This document shows positions 44,877 to 55,010 of a DNA stretch of 64,000 nucleotides, piece after piece; within the stretch, counting starts at the first letter, position 1, and every line of letters begins with the position of its first letter. Origin of the DNA: Turnera subulata (lineage: Eukaryota > Streptophyta > Magnoliopsida > Malpighiales > Passifloraceae); contig JAKUCV010007422.1 of NCBI GenBank assembly GCA_028386065.3, positions 62,001 to 126,000 on the forward strand, written 5' to 3'. Both the position numbers and the translations under genes were made by a program. Below the pieces are notes generated by a model that saw nothing but the letters and a program-made list of their open reading frames with translations, was not told where the DNA came from and searched no databases.

Positions 44877-45428
44877 ATCTCCACCTTGGTGTTATTCGTA
44901 ATCCCACCAATTCCAATCTTCTCAACCAAATAAGGAACAACCTTCTCAGTGCTTCCAACACACGCCATCTGGTGCCAACTCAAACACGCAGGATATTGAC
45001 CAAGTCTAAACATTGTTTAAAATTGGCCTTCGTCACCACTTTGGTCAACAAATCTGCAGGGTTCTCCGTTGTCAAAATCTTCTAGAGAAGTTGATACGAC
45101 AACACACTTAGCCGGTCCTAGAAGCACCTTCGTATCTAAAGTTGTCCCGATCTCAAATAACAACCAATTGTGCACTGTTCTTGTGCCGATGCTCTTCACC
45201 TCCTAACAATCCGTGTTAGGCAACAGATGGACGCGAAAGCCCCTCCACCTCCTAAACTCTCGGTGCTAGACAACAAAGAAACAAAGCACAAAGGATGAAA
45301 CAAGCAAAGGGACTCCTCTCTTTGGGCCGAGACTATTCAAGTTTAACTGAACTTTTTATTACTCAAATAATCTGAATAACAATGAACCCCAAGGGTTCTA
45401 TTTATAAGAGAACACACCTCCACAAAGT

Positions 45429-45510
45429 CGGTGAACAGTAAAGTCGGTGAACAGTAATGTCGGTGAACAGTAACAACGGTGAACAGTAACATCGGTGAAC
45501 AGTACCGTCA
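45429..45510 (+). repeat. 16-bp minisatellite in LTR (five units)
   Basis: CGGTGAACAGTAAAGT and close variants follow each other five times. The same array, with a different order of variants, is at 47264-47344 in the other LTR. Confidence 0.8.
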
Positions 45511-45903
45511 GTTCCTCCTTGAACTCCAAGTCTTGGCGCCTCCTCTCCTATTACTAGATGAACTAGGATATTATTGAGCCCACATAACTTGGACACTAAT
45601 TATATCCTACAATAATAAAATAAAACTAGTCTATAATTAATAAAAATAAAATGGATATGTCGACACCTTCCTGAAGGTGGATTGATGTCGACTGGGCCCA
45701 ATGTGCTCTCGAGTCAATTACTCCTTAATTGACAGCAAATTGATGGGCTTCAGTTTCATCTCCTCTCCAATCTTGATTTTCCATCTCTTCTTGAACTTCT
45801 TATGAGTACGAATCTTGGATATGATTCGGAAAGTGAGCTTGTTGGAATACAAAGTGAGCTTGTTGGAATACATCCAAGCTCCATGTTTGTCGCCATTGTT
45901 TCC

Positions 45904-46794
45904 TTAATGGTTGCCTTGGTGTGCATCATTCCTCGAACCTCTAAGCCTGCCTCCATTTGCATCATTCCCTCTCTCCTCAAAGCGATTCGTCCTCGAATCG
46001 ATACTCATCATGTTCTCCAATTTAGACATTAAAGACATAGAAAAGGAACTTAAAACCTGATGCTCCCTTTTGATTGCAATCGGCGCCACACATATAGATC
46101 CATCTTCGCCTAGCGGCGACAATCCTTTGGGACAGGAAACATCCTGCAAAAGAAACACTTCATGTCTCGACACTGCTAATTCCAATTTCTCAACCATCAA
46201 GGCACTAGCTTCATTCGCACAATTTCCACTATCGATGATCACACTGCATGCTTTTCCATCGACATGGCATCTGGTGTGGAAGATGTTCTCCCTCTGCTCG
46301 GTCTCTTCTTCTTCCAATTGTGCACTAAGAGCTCGCCTGGTCACTGGAAGTAGTTGGTCGGATGCAGGCGCCTCTTGCACATATTGATCTTCCACTGGTG
46401 CATCTTCTTCGTCCTGAGCTTCATGTTCGATCTCGTCTTCCAAACGTCTACGATGATCGGCTTGTTCCCAAGGGTCAGGTATCTCGTCCCTCTGCTGTGG
46501 CTCAGCTCGGCGCACTGGTTCCTCCACTAATGGTGGTGAGGGCTGTTGTTGGCGTGGGGGAGGCTGCTGTTGCTGCTGTGGCAGCGGTTGCTGCCCTCTC
46601 TGCTTGGTCACGCCGGCAATTAAGCGTTTAAGCTCCTCCATGTTGTTTCTAGCTTCGCGCCAGAGCTCTGCAAATTTTTTGTCTTCGTCGAGCAACCGGT
46701 TGTTGATTCGAACCAGCGCATCACTCAAGGCCCTCCATTGCAACAACTCCATTGTAATAAATTCAACCTCTCTTGCAAACAATCTGGCTATCAA
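45904..46794 (-). CDS. Chimeric gag-protease ORF of the small Gypsy element
   Basis: 296 codons without a stop. The N-terminal part is a predicted helix/coil ('LSDALVRINNRLLDEDKKF'), followed by a Gln/Pro-rich stretch (about residues 65-95), an acidic region, then a protease-like core 'CSVIIDSGNCANEAS' (Asp-Ser-Gly present), and a tail with 'DSRTNRFEERGNDAN', which in full elements lies at the end of integrase. CCHC, RT, RNase H and integrase are missing. The last 20 codons are read from the 3' LTR (boundary 45964). Whether the protein is made is unknown; the open frame after such a large deletion is notable. Confidence 0.7.
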   Translation of the reverse strand: MIARLFAREVEFITMELLQWRALSDALVRINNRLLDEDKKFAELWREARNNMEELKRLIAGVTKQRGQQPLPQQQQQPPPRQQQPSPPLVEEPVRRAEPQQRDEIPDPWEQADHRRRLEDEIEHEAQDEEDAPVEDQYVQEAPASDQLLPVTRRALSAQLEEEETEQRENIFHTRCHVDGKACSVIIDSGNCANEASALMVEKLELAVSRHEVFLLQDVSCPKGLSPLGEDGSICVAPIAIKREHQVLSSFSMSLMSKLENMMSIDSRTNRFEERGNDANGGRLRGSRNDAHQGNH

Positions 46795-47263
46795 ATATAA
46801 TCAATCGATTTCTTCTTCTTCTTCTTTTCTTTTTTTTTAAAAAATAATAATTATGGCAGAATAATAATCAGCAGAAAAATAAAAGAATAGTTGATTGATT
46901 TGATAACCTGAGCTCTGCTACCAAAATTGATATGACAACACACCTAGCCGGTCCTTAAAGCACCTTCGTATCTAAAGTTGTCCCGATCTCAAATCACAAC
47001 CAATCGTGCACTGTTCTTGTGCTGATGCTCTTCACCTCCTCACAATCCGTGTTAGGCAACAGATGGACGCGAAAGCCCCACCACCTCCTAAACTCTCGGT
47101 GCTAGACAACAAAGAAACAAAGCACAAAGGATGAAACAAACAAAGAGACTCCTCTCTTTGGGCCGAGATTATTCAAGTATAACTAAATATTTTATTACTC
47201 AAATAATCTGAATAACAATGAACTCCATGGGTTCTATTTATAGGAGAACACACCTCCACAAAG

Positions 47264-47344
47264 TCGGTGAACAGTAAAGTCGGTGAACAGTAACATCGGT
47301 GAACAGTAACATCCGTGAACAGTACGTCGGTGAACAGTACCGTC
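47264..47344 (+). repeat. 16-bp minisatellite in the second LTR (five units)
   Basis: Five CGGTGAACAGTA-type units, the counterpart of 45429-45510. Confidence 0.8.
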
Positions 47345-47804
47345 AACTCCTCCTTGAACTCCAAGTCTTGGCGCCTCCTCTCCTATTACTAGATGAACTA
47401 GGATATAATTGAGCCCACATAACTTGGACACTAATTATATCCTACAGTAATAAAATAAAACTAGTCTATAATTAATAAAAATAAAATGGATATGTCGACA
47501 CCTTCCTGAAGGTGGATTGATGTCGACTGGGCCCAATGTGCTCTCGAGTCAATTACTCCTTAATTGACAGCAAATTGATGGGCTTCAGTTTCATCTCCTC
47601 TCCAATCTTGATTTTCCATCTCTTCTTGAACATCTTGTGAGTACGAATCTTGGATATGATTCGGAAAGTGAGCTTGTTGGAATGCAAAGTGAGCTTGTTG
47701 GAATACATCCAAGCTCCATGTTTGTCGCCATTGTTTCCTTCATGGTTGCCTTGGTGTGCATCATTCCTCGAACCTCTAAGCCTGCCTCCGTTTGCATCAG
47801 AAGT

Positions 47805-48373
47805 ATCTCTTCTTCTTCAAGAATTTCCCGCACAAAATGATAGTGAACATCAATGTGCTTCGTCCGTGCATGAAAGACTTGATTCTTTGCTAAATGAATA
47901 GCACTCTGACTGTCAGAATATACTACAAATTGTTTCTGACCAACTCTTAAGTCTTTTAGCAACCCATGAAGCTAAATTGCCTCCTTCACAGCTTCTGTAA
48001 TAGCCATATACTCTGCCTCTGTTGTAGACAAAGCCACCATTGACTGTAAAGTAGACTTCCAACTAACAGGGGCTTTAGGTAAAGTGAACAAATAGCCCAT
48101 CGCCGATCTTCTCTTATCCAAATCTCCTGTATAGTCAGAATCACAATATCCAACCACTCCTTGACTAAGTGATTGTTCCCGCTCAAACATTAAGCCAACA
48201 TCTACGGTATCTTTGATATACCAAAGAATCCATTTCACAACTTGCCAATGACCTCTGCCAGGATCATGCATGTATCTGCTCACAACACTAACAGCTTGTG
48301 AAATATCTGATCTCGTACACACCATTGCATACATCAAGCTTCCGACTACATTGGCATAAGGGACTTTTGCCAT
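47805..48373 (-). pseudogene. Copia RNase H, cut by a Gypsy insertion
   Basis: 'YANVVGSLMYAMVCTRSDIS' is the end of RT/connection. 'GYCDSDYTGDLDKRRS' (Asp), 'ALSTTEAEYMAITEAVKEA' (Glu) and 'VVYSDSQSAIHLAKN' (Asp) are RNase H. A stop at about 47970 divides the domain. The tail 'HYHFVREILEEEEI' ends at the Gypsy insertion (TSD GAAGT at 47800-47804). The last codons resume at 45091-44970 with 'ENPADLLTKVVTKANFKQC'. Confidence 0.8.
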
Positions 48374-48520
48374 GTACTCTCGTTCTTCATTTGTCTAGGG
48401 AGATAACTGACTGCTAAGCTTCAAATGAGGAGCAAGCGGAGTACCTACAGGTTTTGACCCTTCATTCAAGCCAAAACATTGTAGTACTTTCTTTAAATAT
48501 TCTATTCGAGTCAGCCAAAA

Positions 48521-49477
48521 CTAGCCTCCCTCTCTGTCCCTGCTTATCTCCATGCCGAGAATCTTTTTGGCTTCTCCCAAATCCTTCATCTCGAACTCTC
48601 TACTCAACTGAGCCTTCAACTTGTCAATTTCAACTTGGCTCTTTGCAGCTATCAGTATATCATCAACATATAAGAGTAGATAGATGTAGAACCCATCTTG
48701 TAGTCTTCTCAAATACACACAATGGTCGTATTTGCTCCTTGTGTACTTCTGACCCAACATAAACTTTTCAAATAGTTTGTACCACTGTCTTGATGATTGC
48801 TTCAAACCGTACAACGGCTTGTCTAGTTTACACACCCAATTTTCTTTATCAGCAACTTTGTATCCATCGGGCTGAGCCATATAGATTTCCTTCTTCAATT
48901 CACCGTGTAAGAATGCAGTCTTCACATCAAGTTGAGCTAGCTCCAAATTCAACTGTGCTATCAAGGCCAACAGAATTCTAGTAGAGGAATGCTTCACAAC
49001 TGGAGAAAATACCACATTATAATCAATTCTCTCCTTCTGAGTGTAGCCTTTAGCAACCATTCTTGCCTTGTAGCGAACATTATTCTTATCAGGAAATCCT
49101 TCTTTTTTAGCAAATACCCATTTGCATCCAATTGCCTTCTTTCCCTTCGGTAATTGTGTCAACTTCCATGTCTTGTTCTTTTGAAGAGATTTCATCTCCT
49201 CCTCCATTGCCTCTTTCCAACTGCTACTTTCAGAACTCTGAATGGCTTCTAAAAAAGTGAAAGGAACATCATCAACGACTGGAAGTGCATAGGCCACCGT
49301 TTGAATGAGACGTTCTGGTTTTCTCCTTTCTCGTCTTGGTCTACTAGTGGCAATTGACTCGAACTGCTGCGTAGGTTCTTGAGTCGGAACCTCTTCTTCA
49401 TCTGACTCTTCCTCTATAAATAGAGAGTCACCATTGGAGCTCTTAGCTGGGATCACCATAGTAGGCTCAAACTCCAC
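48521..49477 (-). pseudogene. Copia reverse transcriptase
   Basis: 318 codons: an acidic linker, then RT with 'ALPKGKKAIGCKWVF'-type text (seen as QLPKGKKAIGCKWVF), 'YKARMVAKGYTQKERIDY', 'LAQLDVKTAFLHGELKKEIY' and the catalytic 'LLYVDDILIAA'. It ends at a stop after 'MEISRDREG'. The RT active-site residues are intact, but both neighbours are separated by stops. Confidence 0.85.
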
Positions 49478-50130
49478 CTACCTTGATACACACTCCACCT
49501 GCTGTGAAGTACCACCAGCTCCTTCAGGATTTACCTTAGTCAACATGGCAGATTCATCAAAGCTAACATCCCTGCTGATAATAGTCTTCTTTGCCTCTAG
49601 ACACCAAAGACGGTATCCCTTCACTCCAGCATCAAGACCCATAAATAGAGCCTTCTTTGCTCGTGGATCTAACTTTGATTCATTCACATGGTAGTATGCA
49701 GTGGAGCCAAACACATGTAAAGAATCATAATCTGTAGCAGGTTTTCCAGACCATACCTCCGGAGGGGTCTTGCCACCCAAAGCAGAATGTGACAACCGAT
49801 TAATAAGATGTTGAGCATATGTCACAGCCTCAGCCCAAAAAATTATGCCTAGCCCAGCATTGGACAACATACAACGAACTTTCTCCACTAATGTCTTGTT
49901 CATACGCTCTGACACCCCGTTCTGCTGTGGTGTTTTTCTGACTGTGAAGTGCCGAACTATGCCACAATCTTGGCATATCTTCAAGAAAGGATCACTCGTA
50001 TATTCTCCACCATTGTCTGTTCGGAGAACTTTAATCCTTCTTCCTGTCTGGTTCTCAACCTGAGTTTTCCATTTAAGGAAAGTTCCAAGCACTTCATCCT
50101 TCTTCTTCATTGTAAACACCCATACTCTTC
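49478..50130 (-). pseudogene. Copia integrase core and C-terminus
   Basis: Open minus-strand frame with 'VLRTDNGGEYTS' (second Asp of DDE) and 'TPQQNGVSERMNKTLVEK' (Glu), followed by 'LHVFGSTAYYHV' and 'KALFMGLDAGVKGYRLW', the Copia integrase C-terminal region. It ends at a stop (49478-49480) in 'VECVSR', where the linker to RT begins. Confidence 0.8.
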
Positions 50131-51020
50131 TGGAAAAAATCATCAACAAAAGTGACAAAATAGTGTCTACCTCCAAAAGATGGAGTCTTGCCTGGTTCCC
50201 ACACATCTGAATGCACATAGTCCAAAATCCCCTTGGTATCATGGATAGCAGTGCCAAACTTCACTCTTCGTTGCTTTCCCAGAACACAATGCTCACAAAA
50301 TTCAAATTTGCAAGTCTTCGTACCTTTCAACAATCCCTGCTTGGCAAGAATCTGCAAGGATTTTTCACCAGCATGTCCCAAACGCATATGCCACAGCTTC
50401 ATTGCCTCTGCATCTTTCTTGCTTCCAGAAGTTACTGCTGCAACTGCCCCAATTATTGAACCACCTTGGTAGTAATATAGATTATTCTTCCTCACGTCTT
50501 TTAACATCACCAATGCTCCTGATGTTGCTTTAAGAATTCCATCTCAAATAGTGACAACTAGGCCTTTTGATTCTAAGGCTCCCATAGAAATGAGATTCTT
50601 CTTCAACTCAGGAACATATCGAACATCTCTCGAAATTCTGGTGGATCCATCATGATTTTTCTGCTTGATTGAACCTATCCTGACTGTTTTACATAGATTG
50701 TCAATACCCATGAAAACAACCCCGCCATTGAGCTCTTCAAGGTCAAAGAACCATTCCCGAATAGGGCACATATGGTAGGTGCAACCAGAATTCAAAATCA
50801 ACTCATCAACGTGAGATGTTGAAGGTGAAGCAACTAAAGAAGTGTCTAACTCTGCATCACTTTTACATTCTGAAACATTTGCATCTTGTGGAATCTTTCC
50901 CTTCTTTTTCAACTTCAGACAGTCTTTCTTCCAATGCCCTTTCTCATTACAAAAGGCACATTCATCTTTGACAACTTTGCTTCTCGACTTGGATCTTCCT
51001 CTTCTCCCATTTGACTGGCC
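50094..51020 (-). pseudogene. Copia CCHC, protease and integrase N-terminus
   Basis: CCHC knuckle 'CAFCNEKGHWKKDC' at about 50967-50926. A protease motif 'ELILNSGCTYHMCP' (about 50800) has the usual catalytic Asp replaced by Asn. A stop at about 50541 separates this from the GAG-pre-integrase segment with zinc ligands ('LWHMRLGHAGEKSL', 'FCEHCVLGKQRRVKF') and the first integrase Asp in 'DYVHSDVWEP'. The frame breaks again near 50100-50130. Breaks plus the Asp-to-Asn change make the polyprotein non-functional. Confidence 0.8.
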
Positions 51021-51026
51021 TTGCTG

Positions 51027-51390
51027 TCATCCTCTAGCCACTAAGGCTTCATCTACTGCAGGTACTTTGTTCTTCACTTTATCTTGCTGTCTCAACTCGT
51101 GACTATACAAAGCAGAGCATACAGCCTCCAATGATACATTCTCCTTCCCATGAAGTAATGTAGTCTCTAGGTGCTCGAATTCATTGGAAAGAGATGATAA
51201 CAACATCAAAGCCAAGTCTTCATCTTCAAATATAACATCTAAATTGAACAGGTTTGCTACTAATTTTTTAAACAGAGTGATGTGTTCATTCATCGTTGAA
51301 CCTGGTCGATACTCGAACCGAAACAATCTCTTCTTCATCAGAAGCTTATTTTGACCACTCTTCTTCAAGAAGGTGTCTTCCAATGCCTTC
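51027..51390 (-). pseudogene. Copia gag, truncated at its N-terminus
   Basis: From the junction at 51390 the minus-strand frame reads 'KTLEDTFLKKSG'-type gag text ('ALEDTFLKKSGQNKLLMKKR', 'GSTMNEHITLFKKLVANL', 'ALMLLSSLSNEFEHLETTLL'), the UBN2/gag-polypeptide domain of Copia. The start of gag is missing, and it ends at a stop near 51027 just before the CCHC region. Confidence 0.75.
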
Positions 51391-52702
51391 TGATTGCTTC
51401 CCGCAAGTATACGGGGGTGTTGTAGTACCAAGGTCGTCTCACAGGGATCTTTGTTAAGTACTATCTAACCGAGCAATTTATGATTATCTAGAAAAATAAA
51501 TAATATTGAGGATTGATGTTTGAATTGGAAAACGAAAGCGAAAAGAAACGATTAAAATTCAATAATATTAAATATCTAGGACTTCGGGGAATTCCTTGCC
51601 AACATTTCCATGCAATTAAGCTCAGCATAAGCAGACCATATTCTGTCACCATATAGCTAGCCTATGTAAAATCTATGAATTAATTATGAAAATAAACTCC
51701 TTTAAAAGAAAAGGGAAATCTAAACTAGATCGATAGCCTACTCTCATAGTGCCGTAAAATCCCTTCCTAGTTTACGTCCACTATCCATTTGCCAGTGATG
51801 AAATAAACTAAGAGCATTAAGAAATTTCCCTACTAAATCTCCAATAAAAAACACGCCTCCCTTGAGGTCGGTTTTTATAGCCCGGTTTATGTTTTTCTAT
51901 AGGCAAACGACGCTGTCACTTAACGTTTCCCTATTATGGATTTATGCTAATTGGTGATCAAGCAACTAACATAGTGAAGATTCATGGACCGAATTAAAGA
52001 AGAATAAAACCGGAAAATAATTCTTTATTTAAATGTGCATGGAAACATTAACAAGTTCATCCCCTAATCCTAATCAAGAATTCTACCAAGACATAATTTT
52101 AAAAAAAATAATAAATACTTGGAAATAGACCATCATAATTAATTCAAGAGTGAACTTACAAGAAATGGGAGCAAACCTTGAACTAAAAGGGACAAATCTC
52201 CAAGACTAGAATTTTTCCAAAAGCTAAAGCCAAACTAGAATTACAAAGTAAAAATGAGAGTGCAAGTTCCCTAACTAATTGTGTTTGCCGAATGAACTCT
52301 GGGTGTGGAACTTGATTCCTTGTCTTCTTGTGAGCAGCCCTTTTATAGTGTTGGGGAGAGCAAATTGGATGGCTGGAAATGAAGTGAAGTGGGGCCAAAA
52401 GTGCCAATGGACCACTTCCTCTTTGCGCCAAAAATAGAAACCAATTTACTGGCTTCCCAAACTGTAGCATAGTACAAGGTAGTTGTTGGAAGTTTGTTGC
52501 TCCCTCCATGCAGATGCAGCCACATGTCCCTTGACCAAGCCTCCCTCCTTGGATGATGTAAGTAACAAGTCAAAATTGGAGGGTGGTGAAAAGAAGGTCA
52601 CGTGAATGGCTTCCAACTCCTTTTCTTTTTCTTCTTTTCTTGTACTTGCCACCTCTCATGCTCCCACATGCATGCAAAGATATAATCTATATCCTCTTTT
52701 CT
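51391..52702 (-). mobile_element. Truncated Athila-like LTR inside the Copia element
   Basis: It starts TGATTGCTTCCCGCAAGTATAC and follows the LTR at 58995-60448 through shared blocks ('GTTGTAGTACCAAGGTCGTC', 'CCTTGCCAACATTTCCATGC', 'TGACGCTGTCACTTAAC'-like text). It then ends without the ...CACACATCA terminus, joined directly to the last 88 bases of the Copia LTR. Its far end and part of Copia were removed by one deletion. Confidence 0.75.
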
Positions 52703-52790
52703 CTTTTATAGCATTTTCATACCCCCCTTACCATACTTCCCATCGATGCGGGAATGCCAAAATAACAACAACATGTTCACACTTACAACA
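52703..52790 (-). repeat. Remnant of the Copia 5' LTR
   Basis: Only 88 bases ('CTTTTATAGCATTTTCATACC' to 'CTTACAACA') survive, matching 44789-44876 with few changes. The rest was lost at a junction with an Athila-like LTR. Confidence 0.75.
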
Positions 52791-53243
52791 ATGGAAATCA
52801 TGATTCCTCTTGTATTGGAAGAGAAGCAAGTGTCCGTAGGTTAGAGAGTAATATTCTGCAAATTCCTTCCAACCATTTTGCAGCCAAATCTCAGCGCCAC
52901 ATCTTTCCAGCTCCACTCGCCAGGTTGCACCAGTAGGAACATTGAGGATCACTTTACTTGGAAGACCTTTTCCATATTTCCTTGTAAACCTTGGTGGAAT
53001 CATCTGTTACAAATATCAAGTCCTTGTTATCTATACGAACACTTTCTCTAGCATATATATATATCCAAAAGTTGTAGAATGTTTTGAATCGTAATACCTA
53101 ATACATGCACTTAGTAAATACATATATTGGGAAAGAATGCTTACGAGATTCTCATTATGGATAGTATCCCCCAGAATTATCATGAAAAAATGGGGAGTTC
53201 TAGGCAGAAATCTCAATGGGTCACTGCCTGGACGAAAATTCAT
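52791..53243 (-). pseudogene. REM pseudogene block A: exon 1 and start of exon 2 (B3-1)
   Basis: E1 encodes 'MNFRPGSDPLRFLPRTPHFF' and onward to 'GDTIHNENL', then GTAAGC. E2 starts after AACAG with 'MIPPRFTRKYGKGLP' and continues 'GGAEIWLQNGWKEFAEYYSL'-like B3 text (the actual residues are RCGAEIWLQNGW), to 'YKRNHDF', where the Copia LTR begins. The start codon, splice signals and frame are intact. It matches E1-E2 of the REM gene at 30578-31965. Confidence 0.85.
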
Positions 53244-53330
53244 GGTTTATGATCAGCTCCAACAAAGCTTTTTGACAAACCCTACTTATATCAAACAGCT
53301 AGAACATGGATCTGTTTTCAGCAAACATCA

Positions 53331-53350
53331 GTATACATATATATATAAAG
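53331..53350 (-). promoter_or_regulatory. Candidate TATA box of the broken REM gene
   Basis: Minus-strand CTTTATATATATATGTATAC, about 90 bases upstream of the start codon at 53243. Confidence 0.4.
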
Positions 53351-55010
53351 CCATATGTCTATGGATTTGGTATAAAGGTAGTAAGGTATTACTCCCAAGG
53401 AGTAAAGATGGCTAATCTACCAACCCCATAATGATACTGATCAATTCTTGCGTCCAGTTTTGGAAAAGCCGGCTCTTTCATTTTCTCGCTGTGTGCATGC
53501 TTAAAGCTTCTGTCACGTTATGCGTGTCTGTTGAGCCCAACAAAGCACTAGTCTCGAAAAAAGGCACAATTTGTAAACCTCTACTCATTTAATGCAATTA
53601 AATCTCTACTCATAATTTCAATCCAGCTGGTCTCTTTCTTCTCCTCCAAACTGAACTAGTAATAGTTAATTTGTTGCACGCATGCATGGTCACACACCAG
53701 AGGCAAGCGTTATCTTAGAACTCATATGCTCTGCTCCGCTAATTAGGCGTACCTTAACTTAATTTTCATTTTATTAATTTTATTCTCTTCTTTTTTTTTT
53801 GGCGTAGATATTTTTTTTTCTTTCTATCCAAATGAAAATGTGCCTTAACTTAAACAACTGAAAGACCAGATCAGGAGCTTACAAACCAGGAAGTACAAGC
53901 CATCCCCATGGAGATTGTACTAATTAAGTGATAACCTGCTTATATAGGACAAGGTAGAGGCGAGGCATGCATGTGCTAACCAATCAGCACAACGTTGAGA
54001 AAATCAAGATAGTTATCGTTTTGCCTAAAAGGAGACGGCTTATATTCATGTCCGCCATTTGCCGCCAAAGGCGTTCTGTATGTTAGCAGCCATAAAAAAC
54101 TACTATTCACATCTCATGAACATGGAGTAATTAAAGAGTAATTATTTCATCATCAGCCATCCTCTAGCTTGTTTTACTAGCTTTCAGCAGAAAGTTAACC
54201 TCATGACTACAACACTCTCTGCCACCTTATTTTTTCTTGGTACTCATGTGATGTTTAAAAATGTATAATTTGAAAAAAGCTTGTGATTTTCTTTTGGTTA
54301 AACCTAGTGTGTTCTTGTTATAAAGTAGTAGTAACCAGTAGCAAATACTAGTATTGAAATATATATTACCCGAAATATATAAACAGTTATTCCAAAGTAT
54401 TTATATTTTATTATTCTTGCAAATATTCAATTATTGTAGTTGCGTGGTTCTTTCTCGGATCAGATAATAATAAAAAAAATTGCCACCAAGGGATATCTTG
54501 TGTAGGGATAGTGTGGGTAGAGGAATCCCCACCCCATCCCCACGGCCAGAAGCACTCCACTCCTCATCCCTGTCCTCATTCCCTGCAGCGGGGAACTTCA
54601 ACCCTCATCCCCACTTCCCACACTCCCCTCAAATCTCCACAGTCCCATATTTAAATTATTTATTTTAAATTTTTAACTTTTTAGTGAAATGTTTATTTTT
54701 TTTTATTTCAGAATCAATAAAAGTATGTCTAGAATATGTCTCAAATTAAAGGATCTTTCCAAATTTTTAAATATGACCATAATACAAAATTAATTATATC
54801 TTTTGTCCTATTTTATTTTATTATTAGTTAAAAATGACCAAAACAACCAAAATTTAAATATGTTAGTAGGAAGGGCAATATGTTGCTCTCTTTTATTGTG
54901 GATCCCTATGGGACGGGCAGTATGATCCCATGTGTCAAATTAAGTCTATTGTTTTGACAATTCTGTAAAGACCGTACAAAGAAATGATGGAGAGGGTTTT
55001 TGTTAATATT
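53351..55010. other. Upstream region of the broken REM gene; no gene seen
   Basis: AT-rich with a CCCCAC/CATCCCC-rich block at 54510-54645 that looks like a repetitive, MITE-like sequence ('GGGACGGGC' recurs near 54910). No open frame with recognisable homology. Confidence 0.35.

Larger units (their letters stand above)
45092..47799 (-). mobile_element. Small non-autonomous Gypsy element with one chimeric gag-protease ORF
   Basis: 2708 bp. LTRs at 45092-45964 (873 bp) and 46928-47799 (872 bp), both TGATA to TTTGCATCA, with TSD GAAGT at 45087-45091 and 47800-47804. The interior is only 963 bp, with a PBS-like TGGTAGCAGAGC (minus, 46912-46923) and one open frame. LTR termini, PBS and the 'EQRENIFHTRC' protease context match the element at 5180-12848, pointing to an internally deleted member of the same family. 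It lies inside the Copia RNase H. Confidence 0.9.
44262..52790 (-). mobile_element. Ty1/Copia retrotransposon with nested insertions and damaged 5' end
   Basis: 3' LTR 44262-44876 (minus strand TGTTGTAAGTG to CCCCAACA), with 5' LTR remnant 52703-52790. TSD ATGGA is at 44257-44261 and 52791-52795. Domain order on the minus strand (gag, CCHC, protease, integrase, RT, RNase H) defines Copia, and the purine tract CCAAGGTGGAGAT beside the LTR suits Tork/Tnt1-like elements. It contains a small Gypsy element (45092-47799) in the RNase H tail and an Athila-like LTR piece (51391-52702) that replaces the gag start, PBS and most of the 5' LTR. The coding region has several stops. Confidence 0.85.
35894..53243 (-). 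pseudogene. REM-type B3 gene disrupted by Copia and LINE insertions
   Basis: Exons on the minus strand: E1 53145-53243; E2 52796-53003 plus 44130-44261 (cut by Copia, TSD ATGGA); E3 43751-43962; E4 about 43208-43519; E5 about 43112-43140 plus 37187-37209 (cut by LINE, 17-bp TSD); E6 36850-37001; E7 36668-36773; E8 36404-36552; E9 35894-36283. Phases agree at every junction that can be tested except in E4, where two homopolymers each look one base too long. Three B3 domains are recognisable: E1-E2, E3-E4, E8-E9. E1-E3 match REM gene 1 in structure. E5-E6 are a second copy of the E2-tail/E3 linker, so this is either one three-B3 gene or two tandem genes fused by deletion. With two large insertions in exons it cannot make the full protein. 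Confidence 0.8.

Noticed and set aside
47637..47840. Plus-strand frames matching each other at 45802-46032 and 47637-47840
   Set aside because: They are the two LTRs of one element read on the non-coding strand.
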